From contig NC_033567.1 in assembly GCF_001680005.1 (NCBI RefSeq), positions 2,170,001-2,234,000 of the forward strand: a DNA stretch of 64,000 nt. The letters run 5' to 3'. Positions 44,327 through 58,200 of this stretch are shown piece by piece. The position numbers were made by a program, and so were the translations under genes. The notes beneath the pieces were generated by a model. That model was not told where the DNA came from. It made no database searches and saw nothing but the letters and a program-made list of their open reading frames with translations. The DNA comes from Plasmodium coatneyi. Taxonomy: Eukaryota; Apicomplexa; Aconoidasida; Haemosporida; Plasmodiidae. Positions within the stretch are counted from its first letter, which is position 1. Each line of letters starts with the position of its first letter.

Positions 44327-46234
44327 TCAAAAAAAATGAGCAAGAATGTTTTCCTCCGCAAACTCGGTATTCTTGTACAATTTCCACGTCCTGTCAAAAG
44401 ACGTGGAGGATATGAAACTCCCATCCGGAGAAATATCAACATTCCTCACCTTATTATCATTATTGTATAAAATCTTGGTGCAGTAGAAATTCACGGAATC
44501 CCATATTTTGATAAAGGTGTCGAACGAACTGGACGTTATATACCTACCATAGGTTGGCTCGAAAACTGCGTCTGTTACTATTTTGTTGTGTGCAAGGATG
44601 TTACACGAAACGGTAAAGTTTCTCAAGTCGAATATTTTTATTGTATTATCAGCTGAGCAGGTACAGAACATGTTTGGCAAGAAGGGATTAAAATTGATGT
44701 TCATGATACAGTTATTATGAACCATTTTTTTCTTGTCGATATTTTTTCCCGTTCTTATGTCCCATAGCATTAGTCCCCCCTTGGAGTCTCCAGAGAGGTA
44801 TAAATTTCCATAAGGATTAAACGTGGCCGAATACACATTCGTATTGTGACCCTCTTGGTAAAATAGCTCTTCCTGCGTTTCGATGTCAAAGAACTTTATC
44901 GTTTCATCTTCCGAGCACGTCAGTACGTGTCTGTTCAATGGATGAAAGGATATTTTGTTGATCCGATCGTCGTGTGCCTTCACCTTGCACAGCAGGTGTT
45001 TTTTACCGCTTTTACTGTCGTTATGTTTTTTTTTTTTTTTTGTTTCCCCATTATGCTGGTCACCCTTTTCCTTCGCGCTGGAGCCTTTGGCTTCCTCCTC
45101 TTCATTATCGCTAAGCTCGTCGGCGGAGTGTTCACCGCTTTTGTTCTTCCTCCCCCCTGTCGCCTTTTCGCCATCGTCCCCATACGAAACGTTTTGGTCA
45201 TCCAGCATGTCCTCTTCGGTGAAGGGCCTCCAAAGGCAGAAGGACCTATCAGACGAACAGGACGCCAGGAGAAGGTCTGTCTTTTTCACATCCTTATAGC
45301 TGAGCGTACTATAGTAGGAATAATTATTGGGATAGTTCCAATCAATGCAATTTATTTTATCCTCATGTCCATTTTTAAGTGTCTTCACTATATTGTAATT
45401 ATCGTTTCTATAATTAAAAATGTTAATGTACGTATTATAACTGCTGACTGCAAAGACGCTATTGTCAGGGGAAAATTTTCCCATGGTTAGAGGTCTATCA
45501 TCACCCAGTTGGGAAATGAAGAGGTCAAATTCACTCTTCATATGTTCACTATACAACGATATATATTTTTCATATTCATCTTTTGAAAATTTTTCTTGAA
45601 ATTTGTTTATCATTTCTTTGTGCAATAATATCCTTGGCAACGTTTTTAAGGTTAAGTCTAGACGAGCTATCTTAAGTTCTTCCGAACTTTCTGTGTAGAA
45701 TTTTTCCGTGATGGTACTCTTTACAGTCATCCCTTTAGCTGAAATACTTTGTTCTTTTAACCGCTTTGTTCCTAATTTCTCTTCCAGTTCATTTATTTTT
45801 AAATATTCTGGTGAATTCACATCATACAATTTACTAAAATCGATGTAGTACCTTTTCAGGATGTTTTTAAATTCTTCCACTTCCTCCTCATTGTCGATAT
45901 TTTTCTTTTTTACAAATTTATCATATTTTGTTACTAGTATACTTTTGAGTCTTTTTCTTTTATCATAGCTATCTTCTCCGAACAGACAAATGGGTTCTTT
46001 CAATAATCGCAGGATATTCTTCACATCCAATTCCTTCGTGGGGATTCCCAAACATACTTTTCTCATTTTACTTTTCATTTCAAATTCTTCCAGTGCATTT
46101 TCGCTGCTGGTCATTTCCACCTTCCCTTTGGCACTTCCTGCACCTAGACCCATCCCTATTCCGCTTTTTTTCAGCTTCCCATTTTCGTTCAATATGGATT
46201 CATTGAGGACATCGCTGATTTTCATTTTTTCCAA
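44327..46234 (-). CDS. PRPF4: U4/U6 small nuclear ribonucleoprotein Prp4
   Basis: WD40 scaffold of the U4/U6 and tri-snRNP, needed for spliceosome assembly in the nucleus. 635 aa, single exon. The splicing-factor motif (SFM) with IPTKELDVKNILRLLKEPIC and GEDSYDKRKRL is at about residues 80-120. A helical linker follows, then seven WD repeats from about residue 245 to the end: clear GH-x-D...W-D/L-W repeats such as HEDKINCIDWN, HDDRINKISFHP, HNTNVYSATFNP and FLPNMFCTCSADNTIKIFD. An acidic/Lys-rich insert (about residues 355-415) interrupts the blade after the second repeat. With Usb1 this is the second U6-related splicing factor in the window. Divergent from the + gene at 47 kb. Confidence 0.95.
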   Translation of the reverse strand: MEKMKISDVLNESILNENGKLKKSGIGMGLGAGSAKGKVEMTSSENALEEFEMKSKMRKVCLGIPTKELDVKNILRLLKEPICLFGEDSYDKRKRLKSILVTKYDKFVKKKNIDNEEEVEEFKNILKRYYIDFSKLYDVNSPEYLKINELEEKLGTKRLKEQSISAKGMTVKSTITEKFYTESSEELKIARLDLTLKTLPRILLHKEMINKFQEKFSKDEYEKYISLYSEHMKSEFDLFISQLGDDRPLTMGKFSPDNSVFAVSSYNTYINIFNYRNDNYNIVKTLKNGHEDKINCIDWNYPNNYSYYSTLSYKDVKKTDLLLASCSSDRSFCLWRPFTEEDMLDDQNVSYGDDGEKATGGRKNKSGEHSADELSDNEEEEAKGSSAKEKGDQHNGETKKKKKHNDSKSGKKHLLCKVKAHDDRINKISFHPLNRHVLTCSEDETIKFFDIETQEELFYQEGHNTNVYSATFNPYGNLYLSGDSKGGLMLWDIRTGKNIDKKKMVHNNCIMNINFNPFLPNMFCTCSADNTIKIFDLRNFTVSCNILAHNKIVTDAVFEPTYGRYITSSSFDTFIKIWDSVNFYCTKILYNNDNKVRNVDISPDGSFISSTSFDRTWKLYKNTEFAEENILAHFF

Positions 46235-46832
46235 CTGGTGCAGCAGCTAGGCGGGAAGAGGTCTTACCTGGCAACTTTTCTCCTCGTACGCAGGGAACTT
46301 TGCATAGATGCGTATATACACCTATACGTGCACAATATGTACTTGTTGTACACGCGTATGCGCCTTTTGTTATCTGGGCCCGAAAGTTAACGCGAAGTGC
46401 CTACTGCCAGGGTGCACACAATACATACCATATGCCTAGTGCGCAGGAGTTACCATAGAGCAGAAGCATCCTCTTTTTTTACCTGCGTACAACTTCGACC
46501 AACAGGGATGAGCCACATGAAGGAGTGGCTACTTTGCTATATACGGGACATGGAAACGGATCCTTGCCTTTTCTCCCCCTGTATCTGCTTTTCCTTCTCA
46601 TATAATGGGCGTGGAATCGAAGTACTGCATATAAGTATAATTGCCCTGGAACAGTTTGTAAATGTTGAAAAAGGGGACTGGAAGAATGAACGGAAAAGTC
46701 AACGGGGAAAATAATACGGGAAAAGTGAAAAAAAATTAAAAGTATAAATGGAAAAATAATATGGAAAACTCGAAAGAAAAAAAAAGAATAAGAAAAAAAA
46801 AAAAAGAAACCGACTGAAAAATTACGCAAAAA
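46235..46832. promoter_or_regulatory. 5' flank of Prp4
   Basis: About 600 bp left of the candidate + gene, A-rich on + towards the right end (46720-46858). It should hold the Prp4 promoter. Frames here are Lys- or Phe-biased products of A/T runs. Confidence 0.4.
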
Positions 46833-47243
46833 ATGAAAGCAAAAAAAAAAAAAAAAAAGTGGCCAACCGGGTTAAAAACTTGTAGGTTGGGCGACGCACG
46901 TGCTGTATCGAAAAAGAAGCCGCTCGGTTTTGAAAAAGTGTTCTGCCATACATATGCCGCATACAATTTACGTAACTATTTAATGCACCCTTTTAATAAT
47001 AAAAGTAGCAACAGTAAATTGTTGGGCAAAACAAAATGCACAGAAAATGAACACATTCTACAGGGGGGATCTGCGTACAACGGTAATGGTACTGTGAATT
47101 CGTTAAAAAGTGGCCGCCAACTCGAAGGGGGGAAAAAAGAAGCATCCCTATGGCAGTACAAATATGATACAACCTGTGTGATATACCACCATGTAAGACG
47201 GCACAAAACGAATGGGTTATATATGAGAAGGATGCCTTCCTAA
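46833..47243 (+). CDS. Candidate coding segment, 136-codon ORF, perhaps the 5' exon of the next gene
   Basis: After a poly-Lys start this frame has clear coding character (GFEKVFCHTYAAYNLRNYL, NNKSSNSKLLGKTKCTENEH, NSLKSGRQLEGGKKEASLWQ). A strong donor GTAAGA lies at 47193 (phase 0) and a usable GTACAA at 47156 (phase 2). The latter would join in phase to acceptors at 47291, 47309 or 47330, in the frame that continues into the next candidate gene. No domain recognised. Confidence 0.35.
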   Translation: MKAKKKKKKWPTGLKTCRLGDARAVSKKKPLGFEKVFCHTYAAYNLRNYLMHPFNNKSSNSKLLGKTKCTENEHILQGGSAYNGNGTVNSLKSGRQLEGGKKEASLWQYKYDTTCVIYHHVRRHKTNGLYMRRMPS

Positions 47244-47409
47244 GTCAACGTTGCGAAGAAATGGCGGTCTACTTTTTTTTTTCTTTGCCAGCCCTTTCGT
47301 TTTTTCTAGGTCCTTCCACGTATCCAATAGTTCCAACCGTTTGGCAGCACTATTTTTAAGTCCCTTCATCTGCCCTGTGCATTGTAAACCAATTGGCAAC
47401 CCGCTGTCA

Positions 47410-48336
47410 ATGGTTCAGGGTTACATGTGTGCCACAGAGCATGTTCAGTATGTGCACGCCTTCATCTATTTAAAGAGGTCTAAGTATATAATTATTCACA
47501 TGTTCGTGCTGAGGATGGTCTACTACGTGATGCCCTTCACTCGTAAGTAAACTCGTTTTTATTTGTTCAAAAGAACCTCTCTGTAAGGTCTTCTTTGTTA
47601 AAGGAGGTTACTCTTTTTGTGCGTGTTTTTTTTTTTTTTTTTCATTTATTACTATATTACGGTGGAATAGGCGAGCATATCATAGGGGCAAAAAATGAAG
47701 CCTGCCCAAATGGCCCTTCATGCCAAGGGGTTATTAAAAAAAAAAGGAACATTTTTAAAATATCATAAATATAATTTATTCATAAGGAATTGAACACAAA
47801 ATGGCATATGCCCACAGGGATAACCTTTTTATCGCTATGAAGCTTTTATTTTCTTGTCCAATTTTTTTTTTTTTTTTTTTTTGCGAACATCGCACATGTA
47901 ATGTTAACATCCTCTGCAGCATACGTTAGTACCATTGCGAAGGACATTTTTTTTTTCTTTTCTTGTTAAATGGAACCATTTAAAATTAAGCGAAGAGAAG
48001 AAAAGGAAATTACATCAAAATCGCGCTTTTATCGAAATGTACCACAGTCTTCCGCGTTGTGATATTTACAGAGGGAAAGGCAGACACACTTGCGAAACAA
48101 ATATGCCCTTACCAACAGCTTGCATACTTGAAACACACGGGGAATTTTCCTCAAGAATGTGTGTGCACGATGGTAGAGGTGTGAAAAACAAGTAAGTACG
48201 TTGCTCGCACATGTGTCAAATATTGCATACATGACTGCTATACGTGTATTGTACGCATAATATCTGACCATTCCACTCATTTCTAAGTAGCGCGGACGAA
48301 TTGTTTACGAACATACGTGCGCACGAACTTAAATAA
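47410..48336 (+). CDS. Candidate 4-exon gene, 170 aa or longer, function unknown
   Basis: Hand-assembled. Exons 47410-47542, 47671-47729, 47920-48191, 48288-48336. Donors are GTAAGT at 47543, GTTATT at 47730 and GTAAGT at 48192; acceptors are GGAATAG, CCTCTGCAG and TTTCTAAG. Three joins keep phase (1, 0, 2) and the frame ends at TAA. Intron sizes of 128, 190 and 96 nt are normal for the genus. Exon 1 starts MVQGYMCATEHVQYVHAF and has a hydrophobic helix (YIIIHMFVLRMVYYVM). Exon 3 is basic then Cys/His-containing (KWNHLKLSEEKKRKLHQNR; SRMCVHDGRGVKN). The last exon reads SADELFTNIRAHELK. The frame is open upstream of 47410, so more 5' coding sequence is possible. No family recognised. Confidence 0.52.
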
Positions 48337-49220
48337 CAATTTCTTCTCTACGCATACATTTGTATGCTGCATTTATTTGCTTATGTGCTTCCCGTGGCTT
48401 GCTGGACGGGAATTATCACCCCCTTTTGGTGCGTAAGCCTGAATTGGTTGCCATTTTTTTCTGCCCCCGCGCTTTCCAATTTTTGTTCTTACAACTTTTT
48501 TTCCGAGAGGGCGATCATTGCACGCACGTAAATACGTGAATAAGCGAACAAACAAATGAATAAACAAATGAACAGATAAAAAGATAAACGCGCGGACGCA
48601 CGAACAGATCGCCACTCTGAGCGGCACCACTAAAAGGAAAGCTTAAAGTGGCACTATGGTTGCAATTTAGAACAAAAGTGCAAACCTTTCCGCGCTTCAA
48701 AGGGGTGAAATTTGTAAGCTGCCCGTGCGGTAAGATCTGTGCAAATTGCGCAAACTGGACGAACTGATTCTTTACTCTTTTGTAACCCAACACAGAGTTC
48801 GCTTCTTTTGTGATTAATCCGGCGAAGGGGGAGTCAATGCACGAGCGGACATCCCCCGCTGATGCACGTTGGTGAGTGTATGCTTATACATACTTACTCG
48901 CGCATATGTACGCATGTACACACGCATATTCATTTATCTACGCGTGAGCACCCGTCACGCGGTAATCTTGTTGTATAAGGCCAATTGGCTGATTTGTGTG
49001 CTACTCGCGCGCAAGGGGGTCGAGGCAAATTCCAGTCCGTACCCCAATTTGAAGGGTGGATTAGAGTGGCGGCTTAGAATCGCAGCTCAGGAACGTTACC
49101 TACAGGCACATATTCTAAGGACACCTTTTAACTGCACCTTAGAGGCACCTACTGGAAACCACCTTGAAAGCCAACTGTCCCCAATTCCACCGCACCGCCC
49201 CCTCATAACCCGCCGAAAAA
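48337..49220. promoter_or_regulatory. 5' flank of VPS13
   Basis: 880 bp upstream of the VPS13 start. It is G/C-richer than most intergenic sequence here and contains a short repeat of AAACAAATGAATAAACAAATGAAC near 48547-48572. The VPS13 ATG follows an A-rich context (CCGAAAAAATGTTTC). Confidence 0.45.
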
Positions 49221-52200
49221 ATGTTTCAGAAATTCCTCTCAGACATCCTCAACAAAGTGCTGGGGACCTTTATTTACGGAATAGATGACGAGCAATTCGG
49301 GATAAGCGACCTCCTAAGCGGAAAGTTGGAGCTAACAAATATCCACCTAAAGCAGTCTGTTGTTGATATGATTGATATCCCATGTAGACTAAACTTTGGG
49401 TGCATTGGATACTTTAAAATTAATTTACCAATTTTTTATTTCATGAAGAATCCCATCAATGTGTACATAGAAGATGTGATCCTGGTCCTGTCAACCATCC
49501 CGCCAAAATATTTCGACGACAAATTATACAAGGAGAAATATATAGAAAATAAGAAGAACTTATTACTATCTTCAGAGTATAGGGCTATTGTGTGTTCCAT
49601 AGAAGGAGGCGTTATCTGGCAAATGCTACTCTCCGCAATAAATAATATAAACATTTCAGTTAAGAATGTACATATACGGATAGAAGATTTCACGAGCAAT
49701 CCTTCTTCCTGTTTTTCCTTTGGAATCAGTGTCGAAGAATTGTTCTTAAGCTTACCAAAAGATGGGTTGCCCATCAAGAGGGATGGTTATTACACCAAAA
49801 AAAATGAACTGGTTAATAACACCATGATAAATATGATAACGATTAAAAAGTTGGGCTTCTATATGGATTACCTGGATATGAAAAAAATTATGAACAGAAA
49901 GTACCATACACAATGGGATAATCTGTACATGAACAATTCTAGCTCCTTCGATGTTGCTTCCCACCAGGAGAAAAAAGACACTATATCACGGGGAAAAAGA
50001 AAAAAAAGGAAAAAAAAGGGCGACAAAAAAGGGGAAAAACATTCGAATAATGCTACACACAGACGCCGAAACAAGGGGGAACACCTCAACAAAGTGAGAA
50101 ATATCAAATCGAATGAAGAAAACTTGAACGACTTCCAAGATATTATTAAAAATGTTAAGAACAGCTTCTCAGGAACGAGGAGGAATGAGCTGGATGTAAA
50201 AAGTATGAGCAAATTTAATCAAAAAATTCACCAAATTAATAAACAGATATTACGAAACGATCAGGATGATCACAAAAAATCGAAGCATGATCCCATTATT
50301 GAGGGAAGCCTGACAGACACCAATGCTGATAACGCTAGTAGTTGCTTGGGCAAGAAAGATGGGAAGTGCTCTTTATCTATTAGTAACTTTTACAACTTTA
50401 ACCTTTTCTCCAAAAAGGAGGAAAAAATACTGCCAGTTAAGCACAACCTGGGCATCGACAATGACGTCAGCTGGGTTGCCTGCATCACCAAATTTTCAGA
50501 GTCTCTAGAAAATCCGGTCCTTAAGGGAAAGAAAAATGAAATGATCAAGCGTAAAAGGAAAAGGAACGAAAATATGAACAGGAAAAATGATGACTTTTCC
50601 CTACATGGCGAACAGAGGAAGAATCACCTAATGAATATCCACTCCCCAGTTAAGCACCCATCGAATGATGCCAAGGAGGAAGGTCAAAATTACCTCAACA
50701 AAGCGGTGTCTTTTTTCTCCCTAAACTCATTCACCAACGTTATTAATAAAAATTTGATAAATCGGACTAGTAATAGAAGCAGTGATGACGTGGTAAGTCC
50801 CACCAATGAGATCATCATCAGCGATGGGTACTTCACCACCAGGGAAAATGGCTCCGACCCGGATTCCATCTGTAGAAATGTCTACCTTGGTAGGGATACC
50901 TCACAGCGTGGTAATACCCCCTTCAGAGACGTGAAGAAGCAGAAGAGATATGTACGCGTACAAAATAGGAGAACCTATTGCGGAGCGAACAAGTATCACT
51001 ATGCGGTTGACGATTGTAAGCAAAATTCAGACGGGGAAGGAGGATCCCCTTTTTTCGTAAATCGTGATAGTACAGTTTGTCTCAACTTTGCGAGTGACCC
51101 GGAAATGAGAACCAGCAGGGGAAGACGTGGTGGTATGAAGAGACCTGGAGATGCGCAACGCAGGAGCCAATCGTACGTCGCAGCCGAGTCGGAATCACAA
51201 TTCGAGAAAGAGGAAAAATTCACAAAGTATGTAAAGAAAAACGAAATAAAAGAAAAAATACGCACCAGAAAAAGAAAAAAAATACAATCAGTCTATCTAA
51301 TGTACGAAAAAACCTACAAAATAAGCAAAGAAAAGTTGAACACATTTTATCTCTTTTTACAACTTATAAAAAATATAAAGCATGAGTATGTAATAAATCC
51401 AAATTGCTTTGAAGGGTATGGTGAAATTTATCTCAGTTTAATTCCAACAGACCATGGGCGGCTTCCCTTTGCTCGATGCTTCTCAAGCTGGGGCATACAA
51501 AGAAGAAGTGAAAAGGAGTTTGAAGAATGTCTACCTAAATTAAGTGTCTTCATCACCTTGAAGAATATAAAAATAATTTTTTCCGATAAGCAAATATTAA
51601 ATTTTGTCAAGTGGATAAACTTAAATTTTGTTACGTACTCTGTTTGGAAGGCAGGAATCCTCTCCCAGTTTGAGAAAGTCAAGGCGGACAATGAAGACGA
51701 AATTGCTTACATAAACAAATGGGTTCTAAAGCTCCTAGACACGCACACCTCCAAGGAGGAGAAACTAGATGCAGAGAGATTCTGCGAGCAGTTCGAAAAC
51801 AATCATTCTATAAATATAATTAACTTGTTGAGGAGTAAGGCCTTCTGCAAGCTGCAGGAGTTCAGGAAGGAGGTGGAGTTGCGGGGCGGCGCCACGGGGG
51901 AGGATACAAAAAACATTCCGAATGGGGGAAATAACGATGGAGAAGCACACAACCTCACTAACATTGATGAGGTGGAAAATGGCGCTGTACCAGATAAGGC
52001 TTCCCCGGAGGAAGACCATGCAAACAGCAGTGCAGACGGAAATGATAATCAATTAAAACAAGTTGCGAACGAGAGTATACACGTGCTGAAACTTTTGATG
52101 AAAAATCAAAAGGTGTATAATAAAATTAAAAACTCTTTCCGGGAAAAAATATTCACCATAGACATTTGTATAGACATCTGCATCATTAACAGTACCTGCT

Positions 52201-55200
52201 TGGTGACGGTAGAAACGTGCAACCAAGTAAACAACAGAACAGTGAATTTCGTCAAAACGTATGCCCTGCTCATGCAGTGCATTCACTACCATAACCAAAT
52301 ATCAAACACACACGAGTTGAAGAATTCCATGGATTTAGAACTTTACCCTTTAACATTACTTTTGGTAGTTAAAAATTTAGACAACAAGTATATCAAGCCA
52401 GACATAAACGTACTGTACATACTGACCAACGCAGGTAAGAAAGACAACTACGAAAATTATCACAAAAAATTTTTATTTAATGTGGATAATTTTGAGTTCT
52501 TAAAAAAGTACAATTTACTGAAGAGGGATAATAAACGTAGGAATGATTATGCGAAAGTGGGAGATCGAAGTGACACCTTGAACTTTGGGAGCTTAAGACA
52601 GAAGCTGAAATTTTTGGTGGAAGACAACTTTTTCTTTTTTCCAAAAAGGGACAATAACATCTACTGCAATGAGCTAAATAATATCATCCTATCCGACCCG
52701 TCCATTTATCTCAGATATGATAATCAGTCCTACACCATTCTGGAGAAGCCAGACCATCGACTCTTTTTGCACAACTGTGCTGACTCCATATTTAATATAA
52801 ACGGAGAGATCGTTAAATCGTTTATTGATGATTATTTTCATTTTTGCGACGTTAGAGAAGTTCTGTCAAAGAAGAAAGAAGAAACAGTCTCATATAAGAA
52901 GGAATACTTTTTACAACTGGGCGCTAGATACTGTAACGATATTTTAGATAACTACACCACACACACGAACCTGTTCTTAGATGTGGAACTTGAAAAGATA
53001 CTTTCCTTTGTCATTACGAAATCTGGAAAAGGGTCAGAAGTGCAGGGATACAGCTTAAATTTGAATCCTGTGAAGATCGTTACTCAGCTAACACAACGAA
53101 TGGTTTGTTACGACGAATCGGTCACTAACAAAAATGTGTATGACTCCTTCTTCGTACAGTTTGATGGAATAAAGGTAAGACGTATCCTAAACTGGGACCA
53201 CGCAGCGAGGAATTATAAAACTTACTTGGATGAGAACTTTATAAGACCCTACCGCATCTTATTTCACTCGAAAAGTAAAGTTTACTTTGATAGAAAGGAG
53301 GGTGGAAGGGACAAATTTTCCTTCAACCTCAACCGGGGAAATGGTTTACATAGAAATTCCCACCGGGGAAGTACATTCGCATGGGATGGAGAAGTAGGAG
53401 TGAGTAAAAGTGATGCAAGTAGCCAATCTCACACTTCCCAAGGAAGTAACAATGAGCAAAGTCACCCCCCTGATGAAACACAACACAATGACAATAATGA
53501 TAACAACCCGTACAACTCCATTGATAAAAAAAAAAAATCAGAAATTTTTAACTTAAAAAGAAATGAAAACTACTCAGACAGTGAATATTCTTCCCTCTCA
53601 AATTACAAACAAAGGAAGAGTAACAAATTTTTAAGGTCCACCAGTTGTCCAGCTGTAAAAAATAGGAAAAATGCTTCCATGGAGCAGGCCCGCCTGGATG
53701 TAGAAAAGAGCAACATAAAAGGAGCATCATACAACATTGGCAACCTCAAAGGGGCCTACTGCATGGACAAAACGTACAGCCCCTTTTTTTTTAAAACATG
53801 TGCAAATGAATATCAAGAGGAGGATGAAATGTTGGTGAATCACAACTTCCTCGACATGTACAAAAAATCATCAAACGACCCCACATACAATGATAAGGAC
53901 ATACAAAATAGCTACTCATACATTAACGAAGAAAGTGGAAACTACGACAAAAGTGACGATAAATCTTCGAATTATGTTTTCTCCATGAGTGAAAAGGCGT
54001 CCTGCACCATCCACCTGTGTCACTTAAAATTCAACCCAAAGTTCCCCATGTTTATCTGTAAGCTTAACGAAGAAAATATGTATATCAATATTTGCGATTA
54101 CGACGTGGAGTTTTTCTTTCTCATTTTTTCCTACATTTATGGACACTACAACACGCAGCAGATGGAAAATAAAAAAAGAAATATTTTCTTCTTAAAAGAA
54201 AAAATTAAGTCCATGTGTAAATTGAACCAAAAATACTACAAGGCGTACGCCAATGCTCACAAGGACAAACCGGTTGTGTCTTTGTTTAGAAAATCTGGTG
54301 CTGCATCGGTACACCTCAAGCGAAGACACCCTAGCAGAAGTAAGGAAACACACGAAATGGCCACAAACAGTGATACAGCTAGTCCTATCCATTCTGCTAG
54401 CCTCAATGCAAAAGTTAAAAAGAGAAGAAAAAAGCTCAAAGCAGGAAAGTTCGACCAGAGGGACGACACCCATGCGGAGGCCCCTCAGGAGGATATCACC
54501 ATAGATGGCGAAAAAAAAAAAAAAAGAAAAAGTAAAAAACGTGACAAAAGTGGATACTCACTTAGGAAAAAGAAGTCATCCATATTTAAATTGGCACCAT
54601 ATAGGAAGGGACGAACAGCAGAAGTGTTAAGAAGCCCAAATGAGATACTTCCCCTTGAGGGTAAATATAGCCGACAGAGGAGGGAGACGCTCGTTGGGTA
54701 CTTAAGTGATAGTCACGTGAGAACCACACAGGAGTTGTCCATATCGAAATTAAGAGAAGATTTGGCTGGAATTTTTGGCGAAGGTACGGATCATGGGGGG
54801 TTGGAGAATCACGGTGATTATTTCGTGACAGAAGGGCGCATGGGACAAGTGGACGCAGCCGGGACAACCAAATGTAACCAACAGGATAAGCAAAACGGAA
54901 ACCAATTGGGAGACTCCTTCACAAAGTTAAGTGAACAGTCAGACGATTCCCTCCTCTGGAATGGCAAAAATCTGACCGAGGTGAAGAAGAATTACCGCTA
55001 CAGTGGCACCTCTTCCCCCATCGGGCAGGAAAAATCACAGGATGAGAGAAAAGACAAATTAGAAAAAGTTAAAAAAAAAAAAAAAAAAAAAAGGGAAAAA
55101 AAGAGGGAAACAAACCAGATGGAACGAATGAACAATCACCTCTACAACGGTGAGGACCACCGAACACAAGTCTCGTCAGACGATGATTCCTGGGTTGAGC

Positions 55201-58200
55201 TGCTCGAAAACTATGACAGTGACGAATCGCTGGATGATAATGAAAAAATAAAAGTGAAGAAAATGCTAGAAGATATAGAGAACATTAAAAAAAGGTTAGC
55301 TCATAACAATTTCAGCATTACGTGTAGCTTTTCCCTGTCTATCAAGAAAATATTTATCCGCTTCTGGAAAAGGAAGAGCCCCCTAAAGGGAGGAAACAAA
55401 TCCAACGAGTTTAGAAGTCCTGATACATTTCAATTAACAGAAAATGGTGTCAACTTGGAGAATAAAGTATCTTCTATATTTGGTAGGGGAAAAAATAAGG
55501 CCAAACTATCCATTGCCCAGGATGAGGATGAGCACATAGCGGTTGAAGAGGGAGATAACACGCTGCACAATTTGACAAGGACATTAAGGGAACACGAAAT
55601 GAATGACTTCCACAGGAAAGACAACACAAACCTCACCGTGGAGGAAAGCAAAGATGATTTATTATATAACAAAAACTTCATTGCGCTTAACGAAAATATG
55701 CAAAAGAATATGTTCAATAATATGCAGTATGCCATTCCGCTGTGCACCTTCATTTTTTCAGATATATTTTTTGTTGCAAAGGTGGAAAAAAATAACTTCA
55801 CATACATTTTATATTCCATGAATGGGGTGGACGTGAGGGATGAGACCAACATTACGCTGCTCAGCATGAGCTCCATTTATCATAGCGACTTGAAGTTTGT
55901 CAACAGGAGCGAGTTCGGCACGGACAGGGTGGAGCGCATCTCGGGGGTGAATTCTCGCAGTTGGGGGAGGTACAAAAGTGGGGAGAAGCTCCCAAATGGG
56001 GAGAATTTCCTCCGTTCGGAAAAATCACGCAAGATAGAGAGAGTGAACAGAACTAAAGAGAAAGGGACAAGTGAGGATCCCCTCAAAAGTAACGAAATGA
56101 TCGAAACGGAGGACACCTTTTTGGACTACTCCATAAGCAACATCGAATTGCCGGACCTGGAGAAGACACACCTAGTGTTGCTCTACTTTGGCTACCTATT
56201 TAAAAATAACCACACGTTCAAATTCATATTAAACAGAACGAAGGTGAAAATATTTTGGGAAATTATTGATGAATTTTTAACGTGGTTTTTAAGCATTAAT
56301 GAGTTGCTACCACAAATGAACACAATTGAGGAGGACATAAATCGAAAACTGGAGGACAGTGAAGATATCCATTTAGATTATTTGCAAAAAGTTCAACACA
56401 TAAACTATGACGTTATCTCCATTAAGCATAGCAATACAATCGTTTCTGGAAATGGCACCTACAAAATTGCTGTGGACAGTCTGATTAACCGGTACAGTGT
56501 TATGTTTCAGTGCAACGAAATGGAGAGCAGCCCAAATGGGGAGGAACACGAAACTGTTGACGCTGCAAACGAAGATGAAATAACCTACATCGACGCGGAG
56601 GATGACCCGATGGAGAAATACTATCTCATAACAGAAGATAAATCTATCTGTTCCAACCAGTATAACACAATCATCATTGAAAATGAGGAAGACATTAATA
56701 CCACCTTGAAGGAAATCCTACTTCACGAAAACTACTTTTTTAATTATACCTTTAACAAAATAAATAAAAAAAAAAACATCGAAAAAATTTTAACTGCATA
56801 TAGTGTAAAGGGTGATCTTCACAAAGGGAGGCAATTTACCTCCAGTGGGTCCCACTCTATAATGCACGGAAGTAGCTCCAAATGGCCTCCCCCAAATGAA
56901 CAACTACTACAGAAGAAGAATTACCCCCCTGCTTATCACGCCGATAATACGAAGAGAGGAAGCATACCCCTTAACGACTTGGACGAACTAAACACCTGTC
57001 ACGATTGTCTCCATTCAAAAAATTTAGACTATACTGCCTACACAAAGGAAGTTTGTAAAAGCAAGGCATACCCCTATGTCCATGTAGACATCGAAATTAA
57101 TTACTTTGAATTATGGGTAGCTTTAGACCCTGTTAGGGTTCCGCAGAAAAGAAAAAATTCCTACCTGTTGAGTGAGGAGGCGAATAAGGCATATCCGAAC
57201 GGTGGGAAAAACGTTAAAAGAAGACAAACGAGAAAGACAAGTTTGGTCGACAAAGCGAAGGAATGGAAAAAGAATTCCATTAGCAGTCGGACGAAGAAAG
57301 GAGCCGATCGGGGGAAGAAAAAACGGAAGGGGAGCGATCCCTATAGTCGTTACGAGATGGAGGGGGACGGATCTCCCCCAGAAGGGGAATACCCATATGG
57401 AGAATACCCCAACGGGGAATGCCTCAGTGACAAACATGATAATCATGAAGATGGAGAGAAAAGAACAGACAGGTTTAAATTTCGCGAAAAAATGAAGTGG
57501 TGCAAAGGCGCCAACATCGATAAACCCTACGTTTTGGCGACGAAGGGGTGCCTGAAGTCTGTGATTTTTTTCTTGCTCTATAAGGAGAGTTTAGAAGAGA
57601 GGGGGGAGGAAAAAGAAGCCGCACGGGAATACTCCGGAGATGGCAGTAACAGAAACAGTGGCGATGATAGCAGCAATAACGGCAATGAAGGAGAATCCTC
57701 TTCCCGGGTGCGCTGGCTAAGGGATACGCCCACGAAGGAGTTTCCCCAAGGCAGCCAAACGGTCAGCAACAATTCGAGTAACCCGGAAAAGAAAAATAAC
57801 CCTCACGACCAAATGGAGGCACTAAAAATTAAAGTTATGGACGCATTGGGTCATTCCAATTTGAATAAAGTACTAGACGCAAACGATTTTGTGAAAAGCA
57901 CATTCATGCAGTGGATTATCCAAGTGTCCTCATACCTCCCATGCATACTAAATATGAATATATTTCTTTCCCAAATTACTAGTGCTATAAGTAGACCAGT
58001 GACAAGAAGCCCCTTCCTCAGGGCCTACATCGATTGGAACAATGTGCCCTACAATAACATCCTCCTACAACCATGCAGAGTAAACCTAAACTTCGAAATG
58101 AAAATACCAAGCCCAGAAATGTTGATACAAAGATGTTTAGGGATAAATAAAATAACGAGCATAAAAATTGCACAGAAGGATAGCCTACTGGTTCAAAACG

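Noticed and set aside
44148..44442. - strand frames overlapping the Prp4 3' end
   Set aside because: Shifted readings of the WD-repeat coding end and its 3' UTR.
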